The notes beneath the pieces were generated by a model that had not been told where the DNA came from, did not search any database, and saw only the letters and a program-made list of their open reading frames with translations. Shown here one piece after another: positions 52,209-59,398 of a DNA stretch of 64,000 bases. Position numbers and translations under genes: made by a program. Location: the NCBI RefSeq assembly GCF_013204855.1, contig NZ_JABMKZ010000017.1, forward strand, positions 62,001-126,000, given 5' to 3'. This DNA comes from Paenibacillus alba (GTDB lineage Bacteria; Bacillota; Bacilli; Paenibacillales; NBRC-103111). Each line of letters starts with the position of its first letter. Position 1 is the stretch's first letter.

Positions 52209-53624
52209 CTACCTATTTTGCGGTTTACGGATGAAGAAGCTAAGCACTAGTCCAAGAAGCGCCAATCCAAACGGAATATAAAATGTTTGACTGAATGCAT
52301 CGGCCATGCCATCTAGGGTATGAGGAAGGATGCTCAGTTGACTCGATAAATACGCTGTAATGATGGTAATTGCAAAAGAAACCACGATTTGTTGAGCCGA
52401 TGTTGTGATTGGCGTGACGCGGCTGACTAGCTCCTTCGGAGCAGATTTCAATACATGCGCGTTGATCTGCATCATCGTGAGACCTTGACCCAATCCAAGG
52501 AAGGCCAGACAACTTACAATGAAAGTCGTGCTTGTATCCACCGATATGTGAGTCATTGCAAAGAGCGAGCATGCTGTGGAAATAATCCCGACGAAGGCAA
52601 TCGGACGAATCCCAAATTTATCAAACAATCTGCCGCCAACATTAATGCCAATCGATGACAGGATAGCTTGAGGAATGACCAACAAGCCGGCATCCAGAGG
52701 AGATAAGCCTTTAACTTGCTGCAAAAAGAGCGGGAAAAGAAGAATAGATCCGAAAAGAGCCATCATATTTACCCAAGCTAGAATAATACCTAAAGTGAAA
52801 TCCTTTGAGCGGAAGGCTCGAAGCTCCAAAAGAGGCTGCTTGTGCCCAAGCTCGACCAAAATGAATGCAAACAAGGCAGCAACGCCGATGGCAAGAAAAG
52901 TTACCGTCAAAGAGCTGGACCAGCCATTCGTTCCGCCCTCATGAACAGCAAATACTAGCGAACCGAATGCAATAGGTGCTAATATGGCTCCTTTGATATC
53001 CAACTTCATTTTTTTACTCGGACTAGCAGATGGAAGAAATTTTTTATTAAGGAAAAATGCAAGCACACCAACGGGAAGATTAATTAGAAATATCCACTGC
53101 CAATTGACGTATTCAATGATCCAGCCCGATAACACGGGGCCCAGTATGGGAGCCAGAAGCATGGGAAGACCCATAATCCCCATAACAGAGCCGCGTTTGT
53201 CAGGAGGAGCCAGTTGAAAGGTCATGGCGATGCCAATTGGCGCAACCATGCCTCCGCCTAAGCCTTGAATAATCCGAAATAGAATCAATTGATCCGATGT
53301 TTGAGCAAAAGAACATAAAACCGAGCCGCATACAAACATGACGATGCTCCATAGAAACGCTCGTTTTGCCGAAAAACGATCCGAAAACCAACCAGCCAGT
53401 GGAATGACAGCAGATAAAGCCAACGTATAGCCTGTAATAACCCACTGAATATGCTTTAAATCAGTATTGAATTGATGCACCAGCTTGGGAATAGCGACAT
53501 TCATAATCGTACCATCCAAAATAACGAGAAACATACCTGTTGCAATTGCCAAAAGGGTTGGCAAAATTGCTTTTAAAGAGAACGCCTGTGGTGAACCTTT
53601 TGTTTCTGCCGTCATATCGACCAT
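52209..53624 (-). CDS. DHA2-family (EmrB/QacA-type) multidrug efflux MFS transporter
   Basis: A 471-residue, 14-TM proton antiporter. DHA2 hallmarks: LVILDGTIMNVAIPKL in TM1, WVITGYTLALSAVIPLAGWFSDRFSAKRAFLW (motif A region), RIIQGLGGGMVAPIG and the motif C-like GLPMLLAPILGPVLSGWI. It exports hydrophobic drugs or metabolites. The ribosome site is supplied by AAGGAAG units of a heptanucleotide microsatellite that abuts the start, so translation or transcription may depend on repeat number. There is no adjacent regulator. Start ATG 53624; a second ATG is three codons inside. Confidence 0.9.
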   Translation of the reverse strand: MVDMTAETKGSPQAFSLKAILPTLLAIATGMFLVILDGTIMNVAIPKLVHQFNTDLKHIQWVITGYTLALSAVIPLAGWFSDRFSAKRAFLWSIVMFVCGSVLCSFAQTSDQLILFRIIQGLGGGMVAPIGIAMTFQLAPPDKRGSVMGIMGLPMLLAPILGPVLSGWIIEYVNWQWIFLINLPVGVLAFFLNKKFLPSASPSKKMKLDIKGAILAPIAFGSLVFAVHEGGTNGWSSSLTVTFLAIGVAALFAFILVELGHKQPLLELRAFRSKDFTLGIILAWVNMMALFGSILLFPLFLQQVKGLSPLDAGLLVIPQAILSSIGINVGGRLFDKFGIRPIAFVGIISTACSLFAMTHISVDTSTTFIVSCLAFLGLGQGLTMMQINAHVLKSAPKELVSRVTPITTSAQQIVVSFAITIITAYLSSQLSILPHTLDGMADAFSQTFYIPFGLALLGLVLSFFIRKPQNR

Positions 53625-53630
53625 CTCTCT

Positions 53631-53718
53631 TTCTTCCTTCCTTCTTCCTTCTTCCTTCTTCCTTCTTCCTTCTTCCTTCTTCCTTCTTCCTTCTTCCTTC
53701 TTCCTTCTTCCTTCTTCC
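53631..53718. repeat. Heptanucleotide microsatellite (TTCTTCC, 11 perfect copies plus one)
   Basis: Eleven head-to-tail TTCTTCC copies run from 53642 to 53718, with a twelfth at 53631-53637 separated by TTCC. On the transcribed strand each unit reads GGAAGAA, a Shine-Dalgarno-like string. The array fills the space between the efflux gene start (53624) and a likely -10 (TATACT at about 53729-53734). Confidence 0.95.
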
Positions 53719-53759
53719 TTCTAAAATAGTATAACGAACTATGTACGTAAAGAACACTG

Positions 53760-54388
53760 TTCGCTCAAGGCATAATTTGCCTCAACAAATACAATATAAC
53801 CGCACTTTATAAACTGAATATTAACTTCAAGTGTTATCTTTGACGATGGCACAGAGCAAACTTTACTTTTTCTAGCTGAGGGATGAGACAACGCGTGTCG
53901 GTAGGCCGCTGATGCACGCTGTATCCGAGAATGAATTTAACTATACAGCCTTTTTCAGAGGCTTGTCCTTTGGTGCTGCTTGGAGTAGCAAGCCTTGTCG
54001 GAGTCTACAGAACCTGAATTCCTGCGATTGCTCATCTTTTGATGACTTCGAAGCAACTGCAGGATCAAATTCCTGCAAATCTGCATCTTTTTTGCTCAGA
54101 ATCTACCTCTAGAACCTGAATTCCTGCAAATCTGCATCTTTTGATGGACTTTTTCAAGTTTTAGGAACAATAATCAGTAAATTCCTGTATTATTGCAGGT
54201 TTTTTCATTTTTCAAGCGATTTTATTGAAAAAGCCTGCACTTTTGCAGTTTTACTCGGATAACACTGGAGTAATTCCGGTGGAATTCGGCAACAGGCTGG
54301 GGTTGTAGTTGAATAGGCAGTTGCAGTTGCAGTTGCAGTTGGTATTACAGTTAGGTTAGGCGTACCAGTTGGAGCCTCATAAACAGAA
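53760..54388. repeat. Non-coding spacer with AATTCCTGCA repeats and a CAGTTG x4 run
   Basis: No supportable gene. A block with AACCTGAATTCCTGC and CATCTTTTGATG occurs at 54009-54044 and again at 54111-54146. Shorter relatives (AAATTCCTGCAAATCTGCA, AATTCCTGTATTATTGCAGG) lie at 54066 and 54179, and an opposite-facing GCCTGCACTTTTGCAG at 54233. CAGTTG is repeated four times at 54318-54341. TTGCAGG/CCTGCAA pairs can fold as hairpins. This looks like a dispersed intergenic repeat family rather than a gene remnant. Confidence 0.7.
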
Positions 54389-54429
54389 GAGGCTGCCTCG
54401 AAGTCATTTTCGACTTTTGAGACAGCCTC
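54389..54429 (-). terminator. Terminator hairpin after the gap-sr1p-ppdK operon
   Basis: GAGGCTGCCTC (54389-54399) and GAGACAGCCTC (54419-54429) pair over 11 bp with one G-U, with an inner GAAGTC/GACTT stem. It lies about 32 bp after the ppdK stop; a weak TTCTGTTT tail follows on the minus strand. Confidence 0.75.
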
Positions 54430-54460
54430 ATTATCCTATAAAACTGATTCTCTACTTGTA

Positions 54461-57142
54461 TCAAATCGCTTGGGCAACCTTTATTTCACGGGGATCTCCA
54501 TGCTGGATGAACGCTTGAGCTGCTGCGATTCGTGCTAAAGGAATCCGGTAAGGGGAACAACTCACATAATCCAATCCGGTCAAATGGCAAAAGAAAATAG
54601 ACTCTTTATCTCCACCATGCTCTCCGCAAATACCCGTTTTGAGCGATGGCTTAACGAGTCGCCCTGCATTCACGGCTAAATCAATCAATTGGCCGACGCC
54701 CTCCGTGTCAAGAACCTGAAACGGATTATGCTGAAGCAGCTTCTGATCCACATAATGGGTTAGAAATTTCCCTTCCGCATCGTCTCGGCTGTAGCCGAAT
54801 GTCATTTGCGTCAAGTCATTTGTCCCAAAAGAGAAAAAGTCAGCATACGCCACAATTTGACGTGCAGTAAGCGCAGCGCGTGGTACCTCGATCATAGTCC
54901 CTACCTTGTACGGACAATCTCGAAGGCTATCTTTCCCTAGCACCTGCTCGGCAACCAAGTCAACAAGCTCTCTTACAATTTTCAATTCATTGGCATGACC
55001 AACGAGCGGAATCATAATTTCTGGAAGGACTCGAATGCCTCTGTTGATACAATCCGAAGCAGCACGGAAGACAGCCTCAATTTGCATATCATAAATCTCT
55101 GGAAATACAATACCCAGTCTGCACCCCCGTTGTCCTAACATCGGGTTAGCCTCGTGAAGAGCCTGCACTTTGCTGAGAAGCTGAGCGACCTCATCTCTTT
55201 CCAAATCTGACCCGCTTCTATCATAAGTCAGCTCCGCATGCCTTCTTTGCAGCTCCTCAAGGTTAGGCAAAAATTCATGAAGCGGCGGGTCCAGCAGTCG
55301 GATGGTTACCGGAAGACCGTCCATTGCTTCGAACATGCCCTCAAAGTCCGACTGCTGTATAGGGAGCAGCTGGGCAAGTGCCCGCAAACGATCCTCTTTG
55401 TCTTCCGCCAAGATCATGCGCTGCACGACAGGCAGACGGGTTGGCGAGAAAAACATATGCTCCGTCCGGCATAACCCGATCCCCTGGGCGCCCAATTGTC
55501 TGGCGATCTGGGCATCTTCAGGATTGTCAGCATTCGCGTAGACGTTCAGTGTACGAATTTCATCCGCCCATTCCAGCATAAGGAGGAGCTCATCCGTCAT
55601 GCTCGCTTCTTTTAATGGCATCATACCGCTAATGATCCGTCCGGTTGCCCCGTCGAGCGTAATCCAATCGCCTTCTTCGATCACCTTGTTTGGAGCATAC
55701 ATCCGCTTCTCATTAAGTACTATTCGAACTTCCTCGCAGCCGCATACACATGGTTTTCCCATCCCTCTGGCAACAACAGCTGCATGACTCGTCATCCCTC
55801 CGCGGCTCGTAAGTACGCCTTCCGAAGCGATCACCCCATGAATATCTTCAGGCGTTGTTTCATTTCTGGCTAGAATCACGGTCTTGCCCGCGCGGTTCCA
55901 CTGCACCGCTGTGTCTGCGTCAAATACAAGCTGTCCAACTGCTGCTCCCGGCGATGCAGGAAGCCCTTTAGCCAAGACATCCTTAACGGCCTCTTCCTCT
56001 ATACCTCTGTGCAGAAGCTGATCAAGATGTGACACTTCAATACTCCCAACAGCCTCCATCTTGGTTAATAAACCTTCATGAACCATATCGACGGCGATCT
56101 TCAAAGCCGCTTGGGCATTTCGTTTGCCATTTCGTGTTTGCAGCAGGTATAGCTTATTATTTTCTACCGTAAATTCAATGTCCTGCATATCTTTGTAATG
56201 CTTCTCAAGCTGCCTGGATGCTTCAAACAACTGCTCATAAATCTCAGGCATTTCGTTCTTTAGAGCAGCAATCGGAAGTGGTGTTCGTATACCCGCTACG
56301 ACATCTTCTCCCTGCGCATTAATCAGATATTCTCCAAAAAAGGCCTTTTCACCCGTAGATGGATTTCTCGTGAAGACTACCCCCGTGCCGCAATTGTCTC
56401 CCCTATTACCAAATACCATGCTCTGAATATTGACGGCTGTGCCTTGTTCATCGGGAATCCGGTTTAATTTGCGGTAAATTTGGGCTCTTTGATTGTTCCA
56501 AGATTTGAATACCGCCTCCACGGACATTCGCAACTGCTCATCTACATGCTGCGGGAAAGATTTGCCTGTTTGCTCCAATATGCATTTTTTGTAATCTTCA
56601 ATCAGACTCTTCCAACCTTCAGCAGTAACATCCTGGTCTTGCTTGGCGCCTTCCTTCTCTTTCCTATGATGCAATAGCTGCTCAAAATGGTGCGCATCAA
56701 TCCCCATCACCACACTTCCAAACATCTGCATCAATCGACGGTAGCAATCGTAAGCGAATTTCTCATTGTTCGTCAGCGATGCTAATCCAAGTACCGTACT
56801 ATCATTGAGACCTAGATTAAGAATCGTATCCATCATCCCTGGCATAGAACTCACAGAACCGGAACGTACAGAAACGAGAAGCGGATTAGCGGCATCCCCG
56901 AACGCTTGGCCCTTCATCTTCTCTAGCTGCTTAAGCGCTGCTGCAACTTGTCCAAATAGTTCATCTGACATTCGATTGCCCATTTCAAAAAAAGTTAAGC
57001 AAGCTTCGGTCGTAATCGTAAAGCCTGGGGGTACAGGAAGGCCAGCACGTGTCATCTCAGCTAGATTAGCTCCTTTTCCTCCAAGCAAAGCTTTCATTGA
57101 AGCATTTCCATCTTGAAAAGACACAACTTGTTTCTGCATCAT
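54461..57142 (-). CDS. ppdK: Pyruvate, phosphate dikinase
   Basis: An 893-residue enzyme of usual length (about 880) interconverting pyruvate + ATP + Pi with PEP + AMP + PPi. Domains in order: an ATP-grasp region (1-about 340; GGKGANLAEMTRAGLPVPPGF, then SVRSGSVSSMPGMMDTILNLG), the phosphohistidine domain with GGMTSHAAVVARGMGKPCVCG (catalytic His; preceding Thr is the usual regulatory site), and the PEP/pyruvate TIM barrel (RTEHMF, SFGTNDLTQMTFG, CGEHGGD). Translation is coupled to the small upstream SR1P-like gene (ATGATG overlap). Placement after a GapB-like GAPDH suggests PEP formation in gluconeogenesis. Confidence 0.96.
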   Translation of the reverse strand: MMQKQVVSFQDGNASMKALLGGKGANLAEMTRAGLPVPPGFTITTEACLTFFEMGNRMSDELFGQVAAALKQLEKMKGQAFGDAANPLLVSVRSGSVSSMPGMMDTILNLGLNDSTVLGLASLTNNEKFAYDCYRRLMQMFGSVVMGIDAHHFEQLLHHRKEKEGAKQDQDVTAEGWKSLIEDYKKCILEQTGKSFPQHVDEQLRMSVEAVFKSWNNQRAQIYRKLNRIPDEQGTAVNIQSMVFGNRGDNCGTGVVFTRNPSTGEKAFFGEYLINAQGEDVVAGIRTPLPIAALKNEMPEIYEQLFEASRQLEKHYKDMQDIEFTVENNKLYLLQTRNGKRNAQAALKIAVDMVHEGLLTKMEAVGSIEVSHLDQLLHRGIEEEAVKDVLAKGLPASPGAAVGQLVFDADTAVQWNRAGKTVILARNETTPEDIHGVIASEGVLTSRGGMTSHAAVVARGMGKPCVCGCEEVRIVLNEKRMYAPNKVIEEGDWITLDGATGRIISGMMPLKEASMTDELLLMLEWADEIRTLNVYANADNPEDAQIARQLGAQGIGLCRTEHMFFSPTRLPVVQRMILAEDKEDRLRALAQLLPIQQSDFEGMFEAMDGLPVTIRLLDPPLHEFLPNLEELQRRHAELTYDRSGSDLERDEVAQLLSKVQALHEANPMLGQRGCRLGIVFPEIYDMQIEAVFRAASDCINRGIRVLPEIMIPLVGHANELKIVRELVDLVAEQVLGKDSLRDCPYKVGTMIEVPRAALTARQIVAYADFFSFGTNDLTQMTFGYSRDDAEGKFLTHYVDQKLLQHNPFQVLDTEGVGQLIDLAVNAGRLVKPSLKTGICGEHGGDKESIFFCHLTGLDYVSCSPYRIPLARIAAAQAFIQHGDPREIKVAQAI

Positions 57143-57318
57143 TTTTTGTTCTCCTCCTTATTCTTTTCAATACACGACATGGCATTGCACAAGCCATAAA
57201 ATTTTTTGTAACCGTCCGTCGGCAACGTCGCAATCACTTCATTGCACAATTTACAAATGACAACCCCAAGATCATACCGATGAATGGCCGCCAATTTTAC
57301 ATGGTTTGTTTGAGACAT
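57139..57318 (-). CDS. SR1P-like GapA-binding small peptide
   Basis: A 59-residue protein overlapping the 3' end of the gap gene and the first codon of ppdK. Its core, GVVICKLCNEVIATLPTDGY followed by KKFYGLCNAMSC, has the C-x-x-C-N-x-x-I...YG-x-C pattern of Bacillus SR1P (39 aa). SR1P is made from the SR1 RNA and binds the glycolytic GapA to promote its association with RNase J1. Here about 17 extra residues lie at the N-terminus and a Lys/Glu-rich tail follows. AAGGGGG lies 6 nt before ATG 57318. The Cys pairs could bind zinc. The family call is by motif only, but the neighbours (gapB-like gene, CcpN boxes) fit the SR1 regulon. Confidence 0.78.
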   Translation of the reverse strand: MSQTNHVKLAAIHRYDLGVVICKLCNEVIATLPTDGYKKFYGLCNAMSCIEKNKEENKK

Positions 57319-58346
57319 GTCGCTTCCCCCTTCGATTGTGTGCTTTCCATATGAGACATATAGGCAACTAAATCAATGACCCGGTTTGCGTACCCCCACT
57401 CATTGTCATACCAGGCAAGCAGCTTAATTTGATCTTCCTGCGTCATAATGCTAAGACCGTCAATGATAGCGGATTTCTTATTTCCGATATAATCTACAGA
57501 GACAAGCGGCAGCTCGTTGTAGTCGACAAATGCTCCTATCTGCCCGGCAATCGCCTGTTGGATAGCGAGCTTCACATCATCGACTTTTACTTTCCGGCCA
57601 ACTACCACTTGAAGATCCATCAACGAAACGTCCTGTGTCGGCACACGAACCGAAACGCCTTGGATACGAGAGGCGAGATGAGGGAGTACATCGAGGAGTG
57701 CCTTCCCCACTCCAGTCGAAGTTGGAATGATGGAATGCGTGCATGCCCTCGCACGGCGTAGATCCTTATGCGGGTTATCCATATGATTTTGATCATTCGT
57801 GAATGCATGGACCGTCGTCATCCACCCTTGCTTGACATGGAAAGCTTCATCCAAGATATGTAGAATTGGCGCGAGACAGTTAGTTGTACACGAGGCTGCA
57901 GACAGCAAACGATGACGCTTGGGATCGTACTGATGCTCATTCACTCCCATAACAACAGTAAGGTCCATGTTCGTACCCGGTGCTGTAATCAGAACCTTCT
58001 TGGCTCCAGCAAATAAATGTCTTTCCGCGCCATGCCGATGATTGAATTTACCGGTTGCATCTACAACCAACTCAACACCGCTGTCTTCCCATGGCAGTAA
58101 ATCAGGTTCTCTCTCGCTGATGACAGCAATCCGCTGGCCGTTAATTATCATTACATGGTCATTCAATACTTCAATTTTGGCATCCCATCTGCCATGCACA
58201 GAATCATATTTCAATAGATGAGCCAACACTTGAATGGGGCTTGTTGAATTGATCACCTTGATCTCGTAGTCCTGCTGCCTATCGTTCAATGCTTTTCTCA
58301 AACAAAGCCTTCCGATTCTTCCCGTCCCACTTATTCCAACTCTCAT
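57297..58346 (-). CDS. gapB: Glyceraldehyde-3-phosphate dehydrogenase, GapB-like (gluconeogenic)
   Basis: A 349-residue GAPDH: GISGTGRIGRLCLR Rossmann start, catalytic Cys in SAASCTTNCLAP, HAFTNDQNHMDNPHKDLRRARA, PTSTGVGKAL, RVPTQDVSLMD and WYDNEWGYANRV. The residue after beta-2 that is Asp in NAD-specific GapA (VNDL) is replaced (VINSTSP), as in GapB enzymes that accept NADP. Start candidates are ATG 58346, 58352 and 58358; 58346 matches the family start MRVGISG and has GGGG 6 nt upstream. It is first of an operon with sr1p and ppdK. Two CcpN-type boxes precede it. Confidence 0.9.
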   Translation of the reverse strand: MRVGISGTGRIGRLCLRKALNDRQQDYEIKVINSTSPIQVLAHLLKYDSVHGRWDAKIEVLNDHVMIINGQRIAVISEREPDLLPWEDSGVELVVDATGKFNHRHGAERHLFAGAKKVLITAPGTNMDLTVVMGVNEHQYDPKRHRLLSAASCTTNCLAPILHILDEAFHVKQGWMTTVHAFTNDQNHMDNPHKDLRRARACTHSIIPTSTGVGKALLDVLPHLASRIQGVSVRVPTQDVSLMDLQVVVGRKVKVDDVKLAIQQAIAGQIGAFVDYNELPLVSVDYIGNKKSAIIDGLSIMTQEDQIKLLAWYDNEWGYANRVIDLVAYMSHMESTQSKGEATCLKQTM

Positions 58347-58368
58347 CTGCATCCCCATTCTTTCATTA

Positions 58369-58379
58369 AGTATGTCATA
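58369..58379 (-). promoter_or_regulatory. CcpN box, proximal
   Basis: The minus strand reads TATGACATACT, a full match to the CcpN consensus TRTGHYATAYW, 23 bp before the GapB-like start. CcpN represses gluconeogenic genes (gapB, pckA, sr1) when glycolytic substrates are present. Confidence 0.72.
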
Positions 58380-58471
58380 AATATAACATCTAGATATATA
58401 TAACACAATATATAATATTAAATTCAATTATTACTCATACAAATGTATTATTAACGAAATAAACCTAATAT

Positions 58472-58482
58472 AGTATGTCATA
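58472..58482 (-). promoter_or_regulatory. CcpN box, distal
   Basis: A second TATGACATACT, identical to the proximal site and 103 bp upstream of it in the same orientation. It overlaps an A/T-rich promoter-like region (TTATCG, 17 bp, CTATAT). Paired CcpN sites in and near the promoter are the arrangement known from Bacillus gapB. Confidence 0.72.
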
Positions 58483-58501
58483 TATAAATCCGATAAGTTC
58501 A

Positions 58502-58540
58502 AAAATAAAAAGCAAGCCGACCAATAAGTCAGCTTGCTTC
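58502..58540 (-). terminator. Rho-independent terminator of the YczE-type gene
   Basis: Minus strand AAGCAAGCTGAC, loop TTATTG, GTCGGCTTGCTT, then TTTATTTTTG. It follows the stop at 58555 by about 15 bp. Confidence 0.9.
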
Positions 58541-58554
58541 TATGTTGAGGTCCA

Positions 58555-59259
58555 CTAATGCTTGTCTATCGTCACATTGTTTGCTATCCCTTTTCTAGCC
58601 TTTGCTTTCCTAAATAGATAGGAATACAAGATCAAATATTGCCCAACAAATATGGCATTTAATACGGTACCTTCGCGGATAAACGTGATTTTATGCAAGA
58701 AAATCAAACCGATGCCTGCTGCTGTAATAAGCAAGGTACAATCGAAGATCGTTTTAATATTACCCCATTTTCTATTCGTTCTTTTCACAACATTATTAAC
58801 AAACAAATCCACAGGGATAAGCACAAGATCAGCTGCAATCATGAGATATAGACCAAACGCCAAAACGGCATCTCCTAAAGCAAGAAGCATAATTTTCTCA
58901 ACATAGACATCCAGTTTAATGAAACTAGTCAGCAATAAATTAAGGTCCAAAAATAAACCAGATACAAAGGCTGGAATTAGTGAAGTAAAGTTCTTGAATT
59001 TAAAGTCTTTTGGCAGTACTAAATAGGCTAAAAACAACATGACAATTTCGAAAATGAAAGAGTAAGTTCCTTGCGTTATTGGAGAATAAACCACCGTCAT
59101 CGTTCTGGTCAGACTACTCTGAGGTGATATGCCGACGCCTGCCCTGATTGCCAAACTAATGCCAACCGTCAATACATAAATACCAATCAAATAAATGATC
59201 CATCGCTTGGTTAAAGTACCGTTACTTTGAATTTCGGATAAAGCAGGTTTATTTGGCAT
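58555..59259 (-). CDS. YczE/YyaS-type integral membrane protein
   Basis: A 234-residue protein with five to six membrane segments and the family pattern WIIYLIGIYVLTVGISLAIRAGVGISPQSSL near the start, then SGLFLDLNLLL and ADLVLIPVDLFVNNVVKRTNRKW. YczE proteins are of poorly defined function; some are needed for antibiotic (PKS/NRPS) maturation in Bacillus. ATG 59259 has GAGGGATGG upstream. A cre-like site lies about 70 bp upstream. It is transcribed alone, between the amidohydrolase gene and the gap operon. Confidence 0.83.
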   Translation of the reverse strand: MPNKPALSEIQSNGTLTKRWIIYLIGIYVLTVGISLAIRAGVGISPQSSLTRTMTVVYSPITQGTYSFIFEIVMLFLAYLVLPKDFKFKNFTSLIPAFVSGLFLDLNLLLTSFIKLDVYVEKIMLLALGDAVLAFGLYLMIAADLVLIPVDLFVNNVVKRTNRKWGNIKTIFDCTLLITAAGIGLIFLHKITFIREGTVLNAIFVGQYLILYSYLFRKAKARKGIANNVTIDKH

Positions 59260-59325
59260 ATGCCATCCCTCTTTCTAAAGAAAAATTTAATTATCCTACA
59301 TTTCAAAAATTCATCCCAACGTTTG

Positions 59326-59340
59326 GGAAAGCGTTTACAC
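59326..59340 (-). promoter_or_regulatory. Possible cre box upstream of the YczE-type gene
   Basis: Minus strand GTGTAAACGCTTTCC carries the cre core TGTAAACGCTTTC; it matches WTGNAARCGNWWWCA at 13 of 15 positions, with mismatches only at the ends. It is 67 bp from the start at 59259. Confidence 0.45.
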
Positions 59341-59398
59341 AATCAACGTAAAGTAAATAGATGGATGTGCTGGACTTCACTTATAAGACATCATACTA

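Noticed and set aside
53461-53757. Open frame with GRRKKEE repeats on the minus strand
   Set aside because: It is the microsatellite read out of frame and overlapping the start of the efflux gene; low-complexity translation only.
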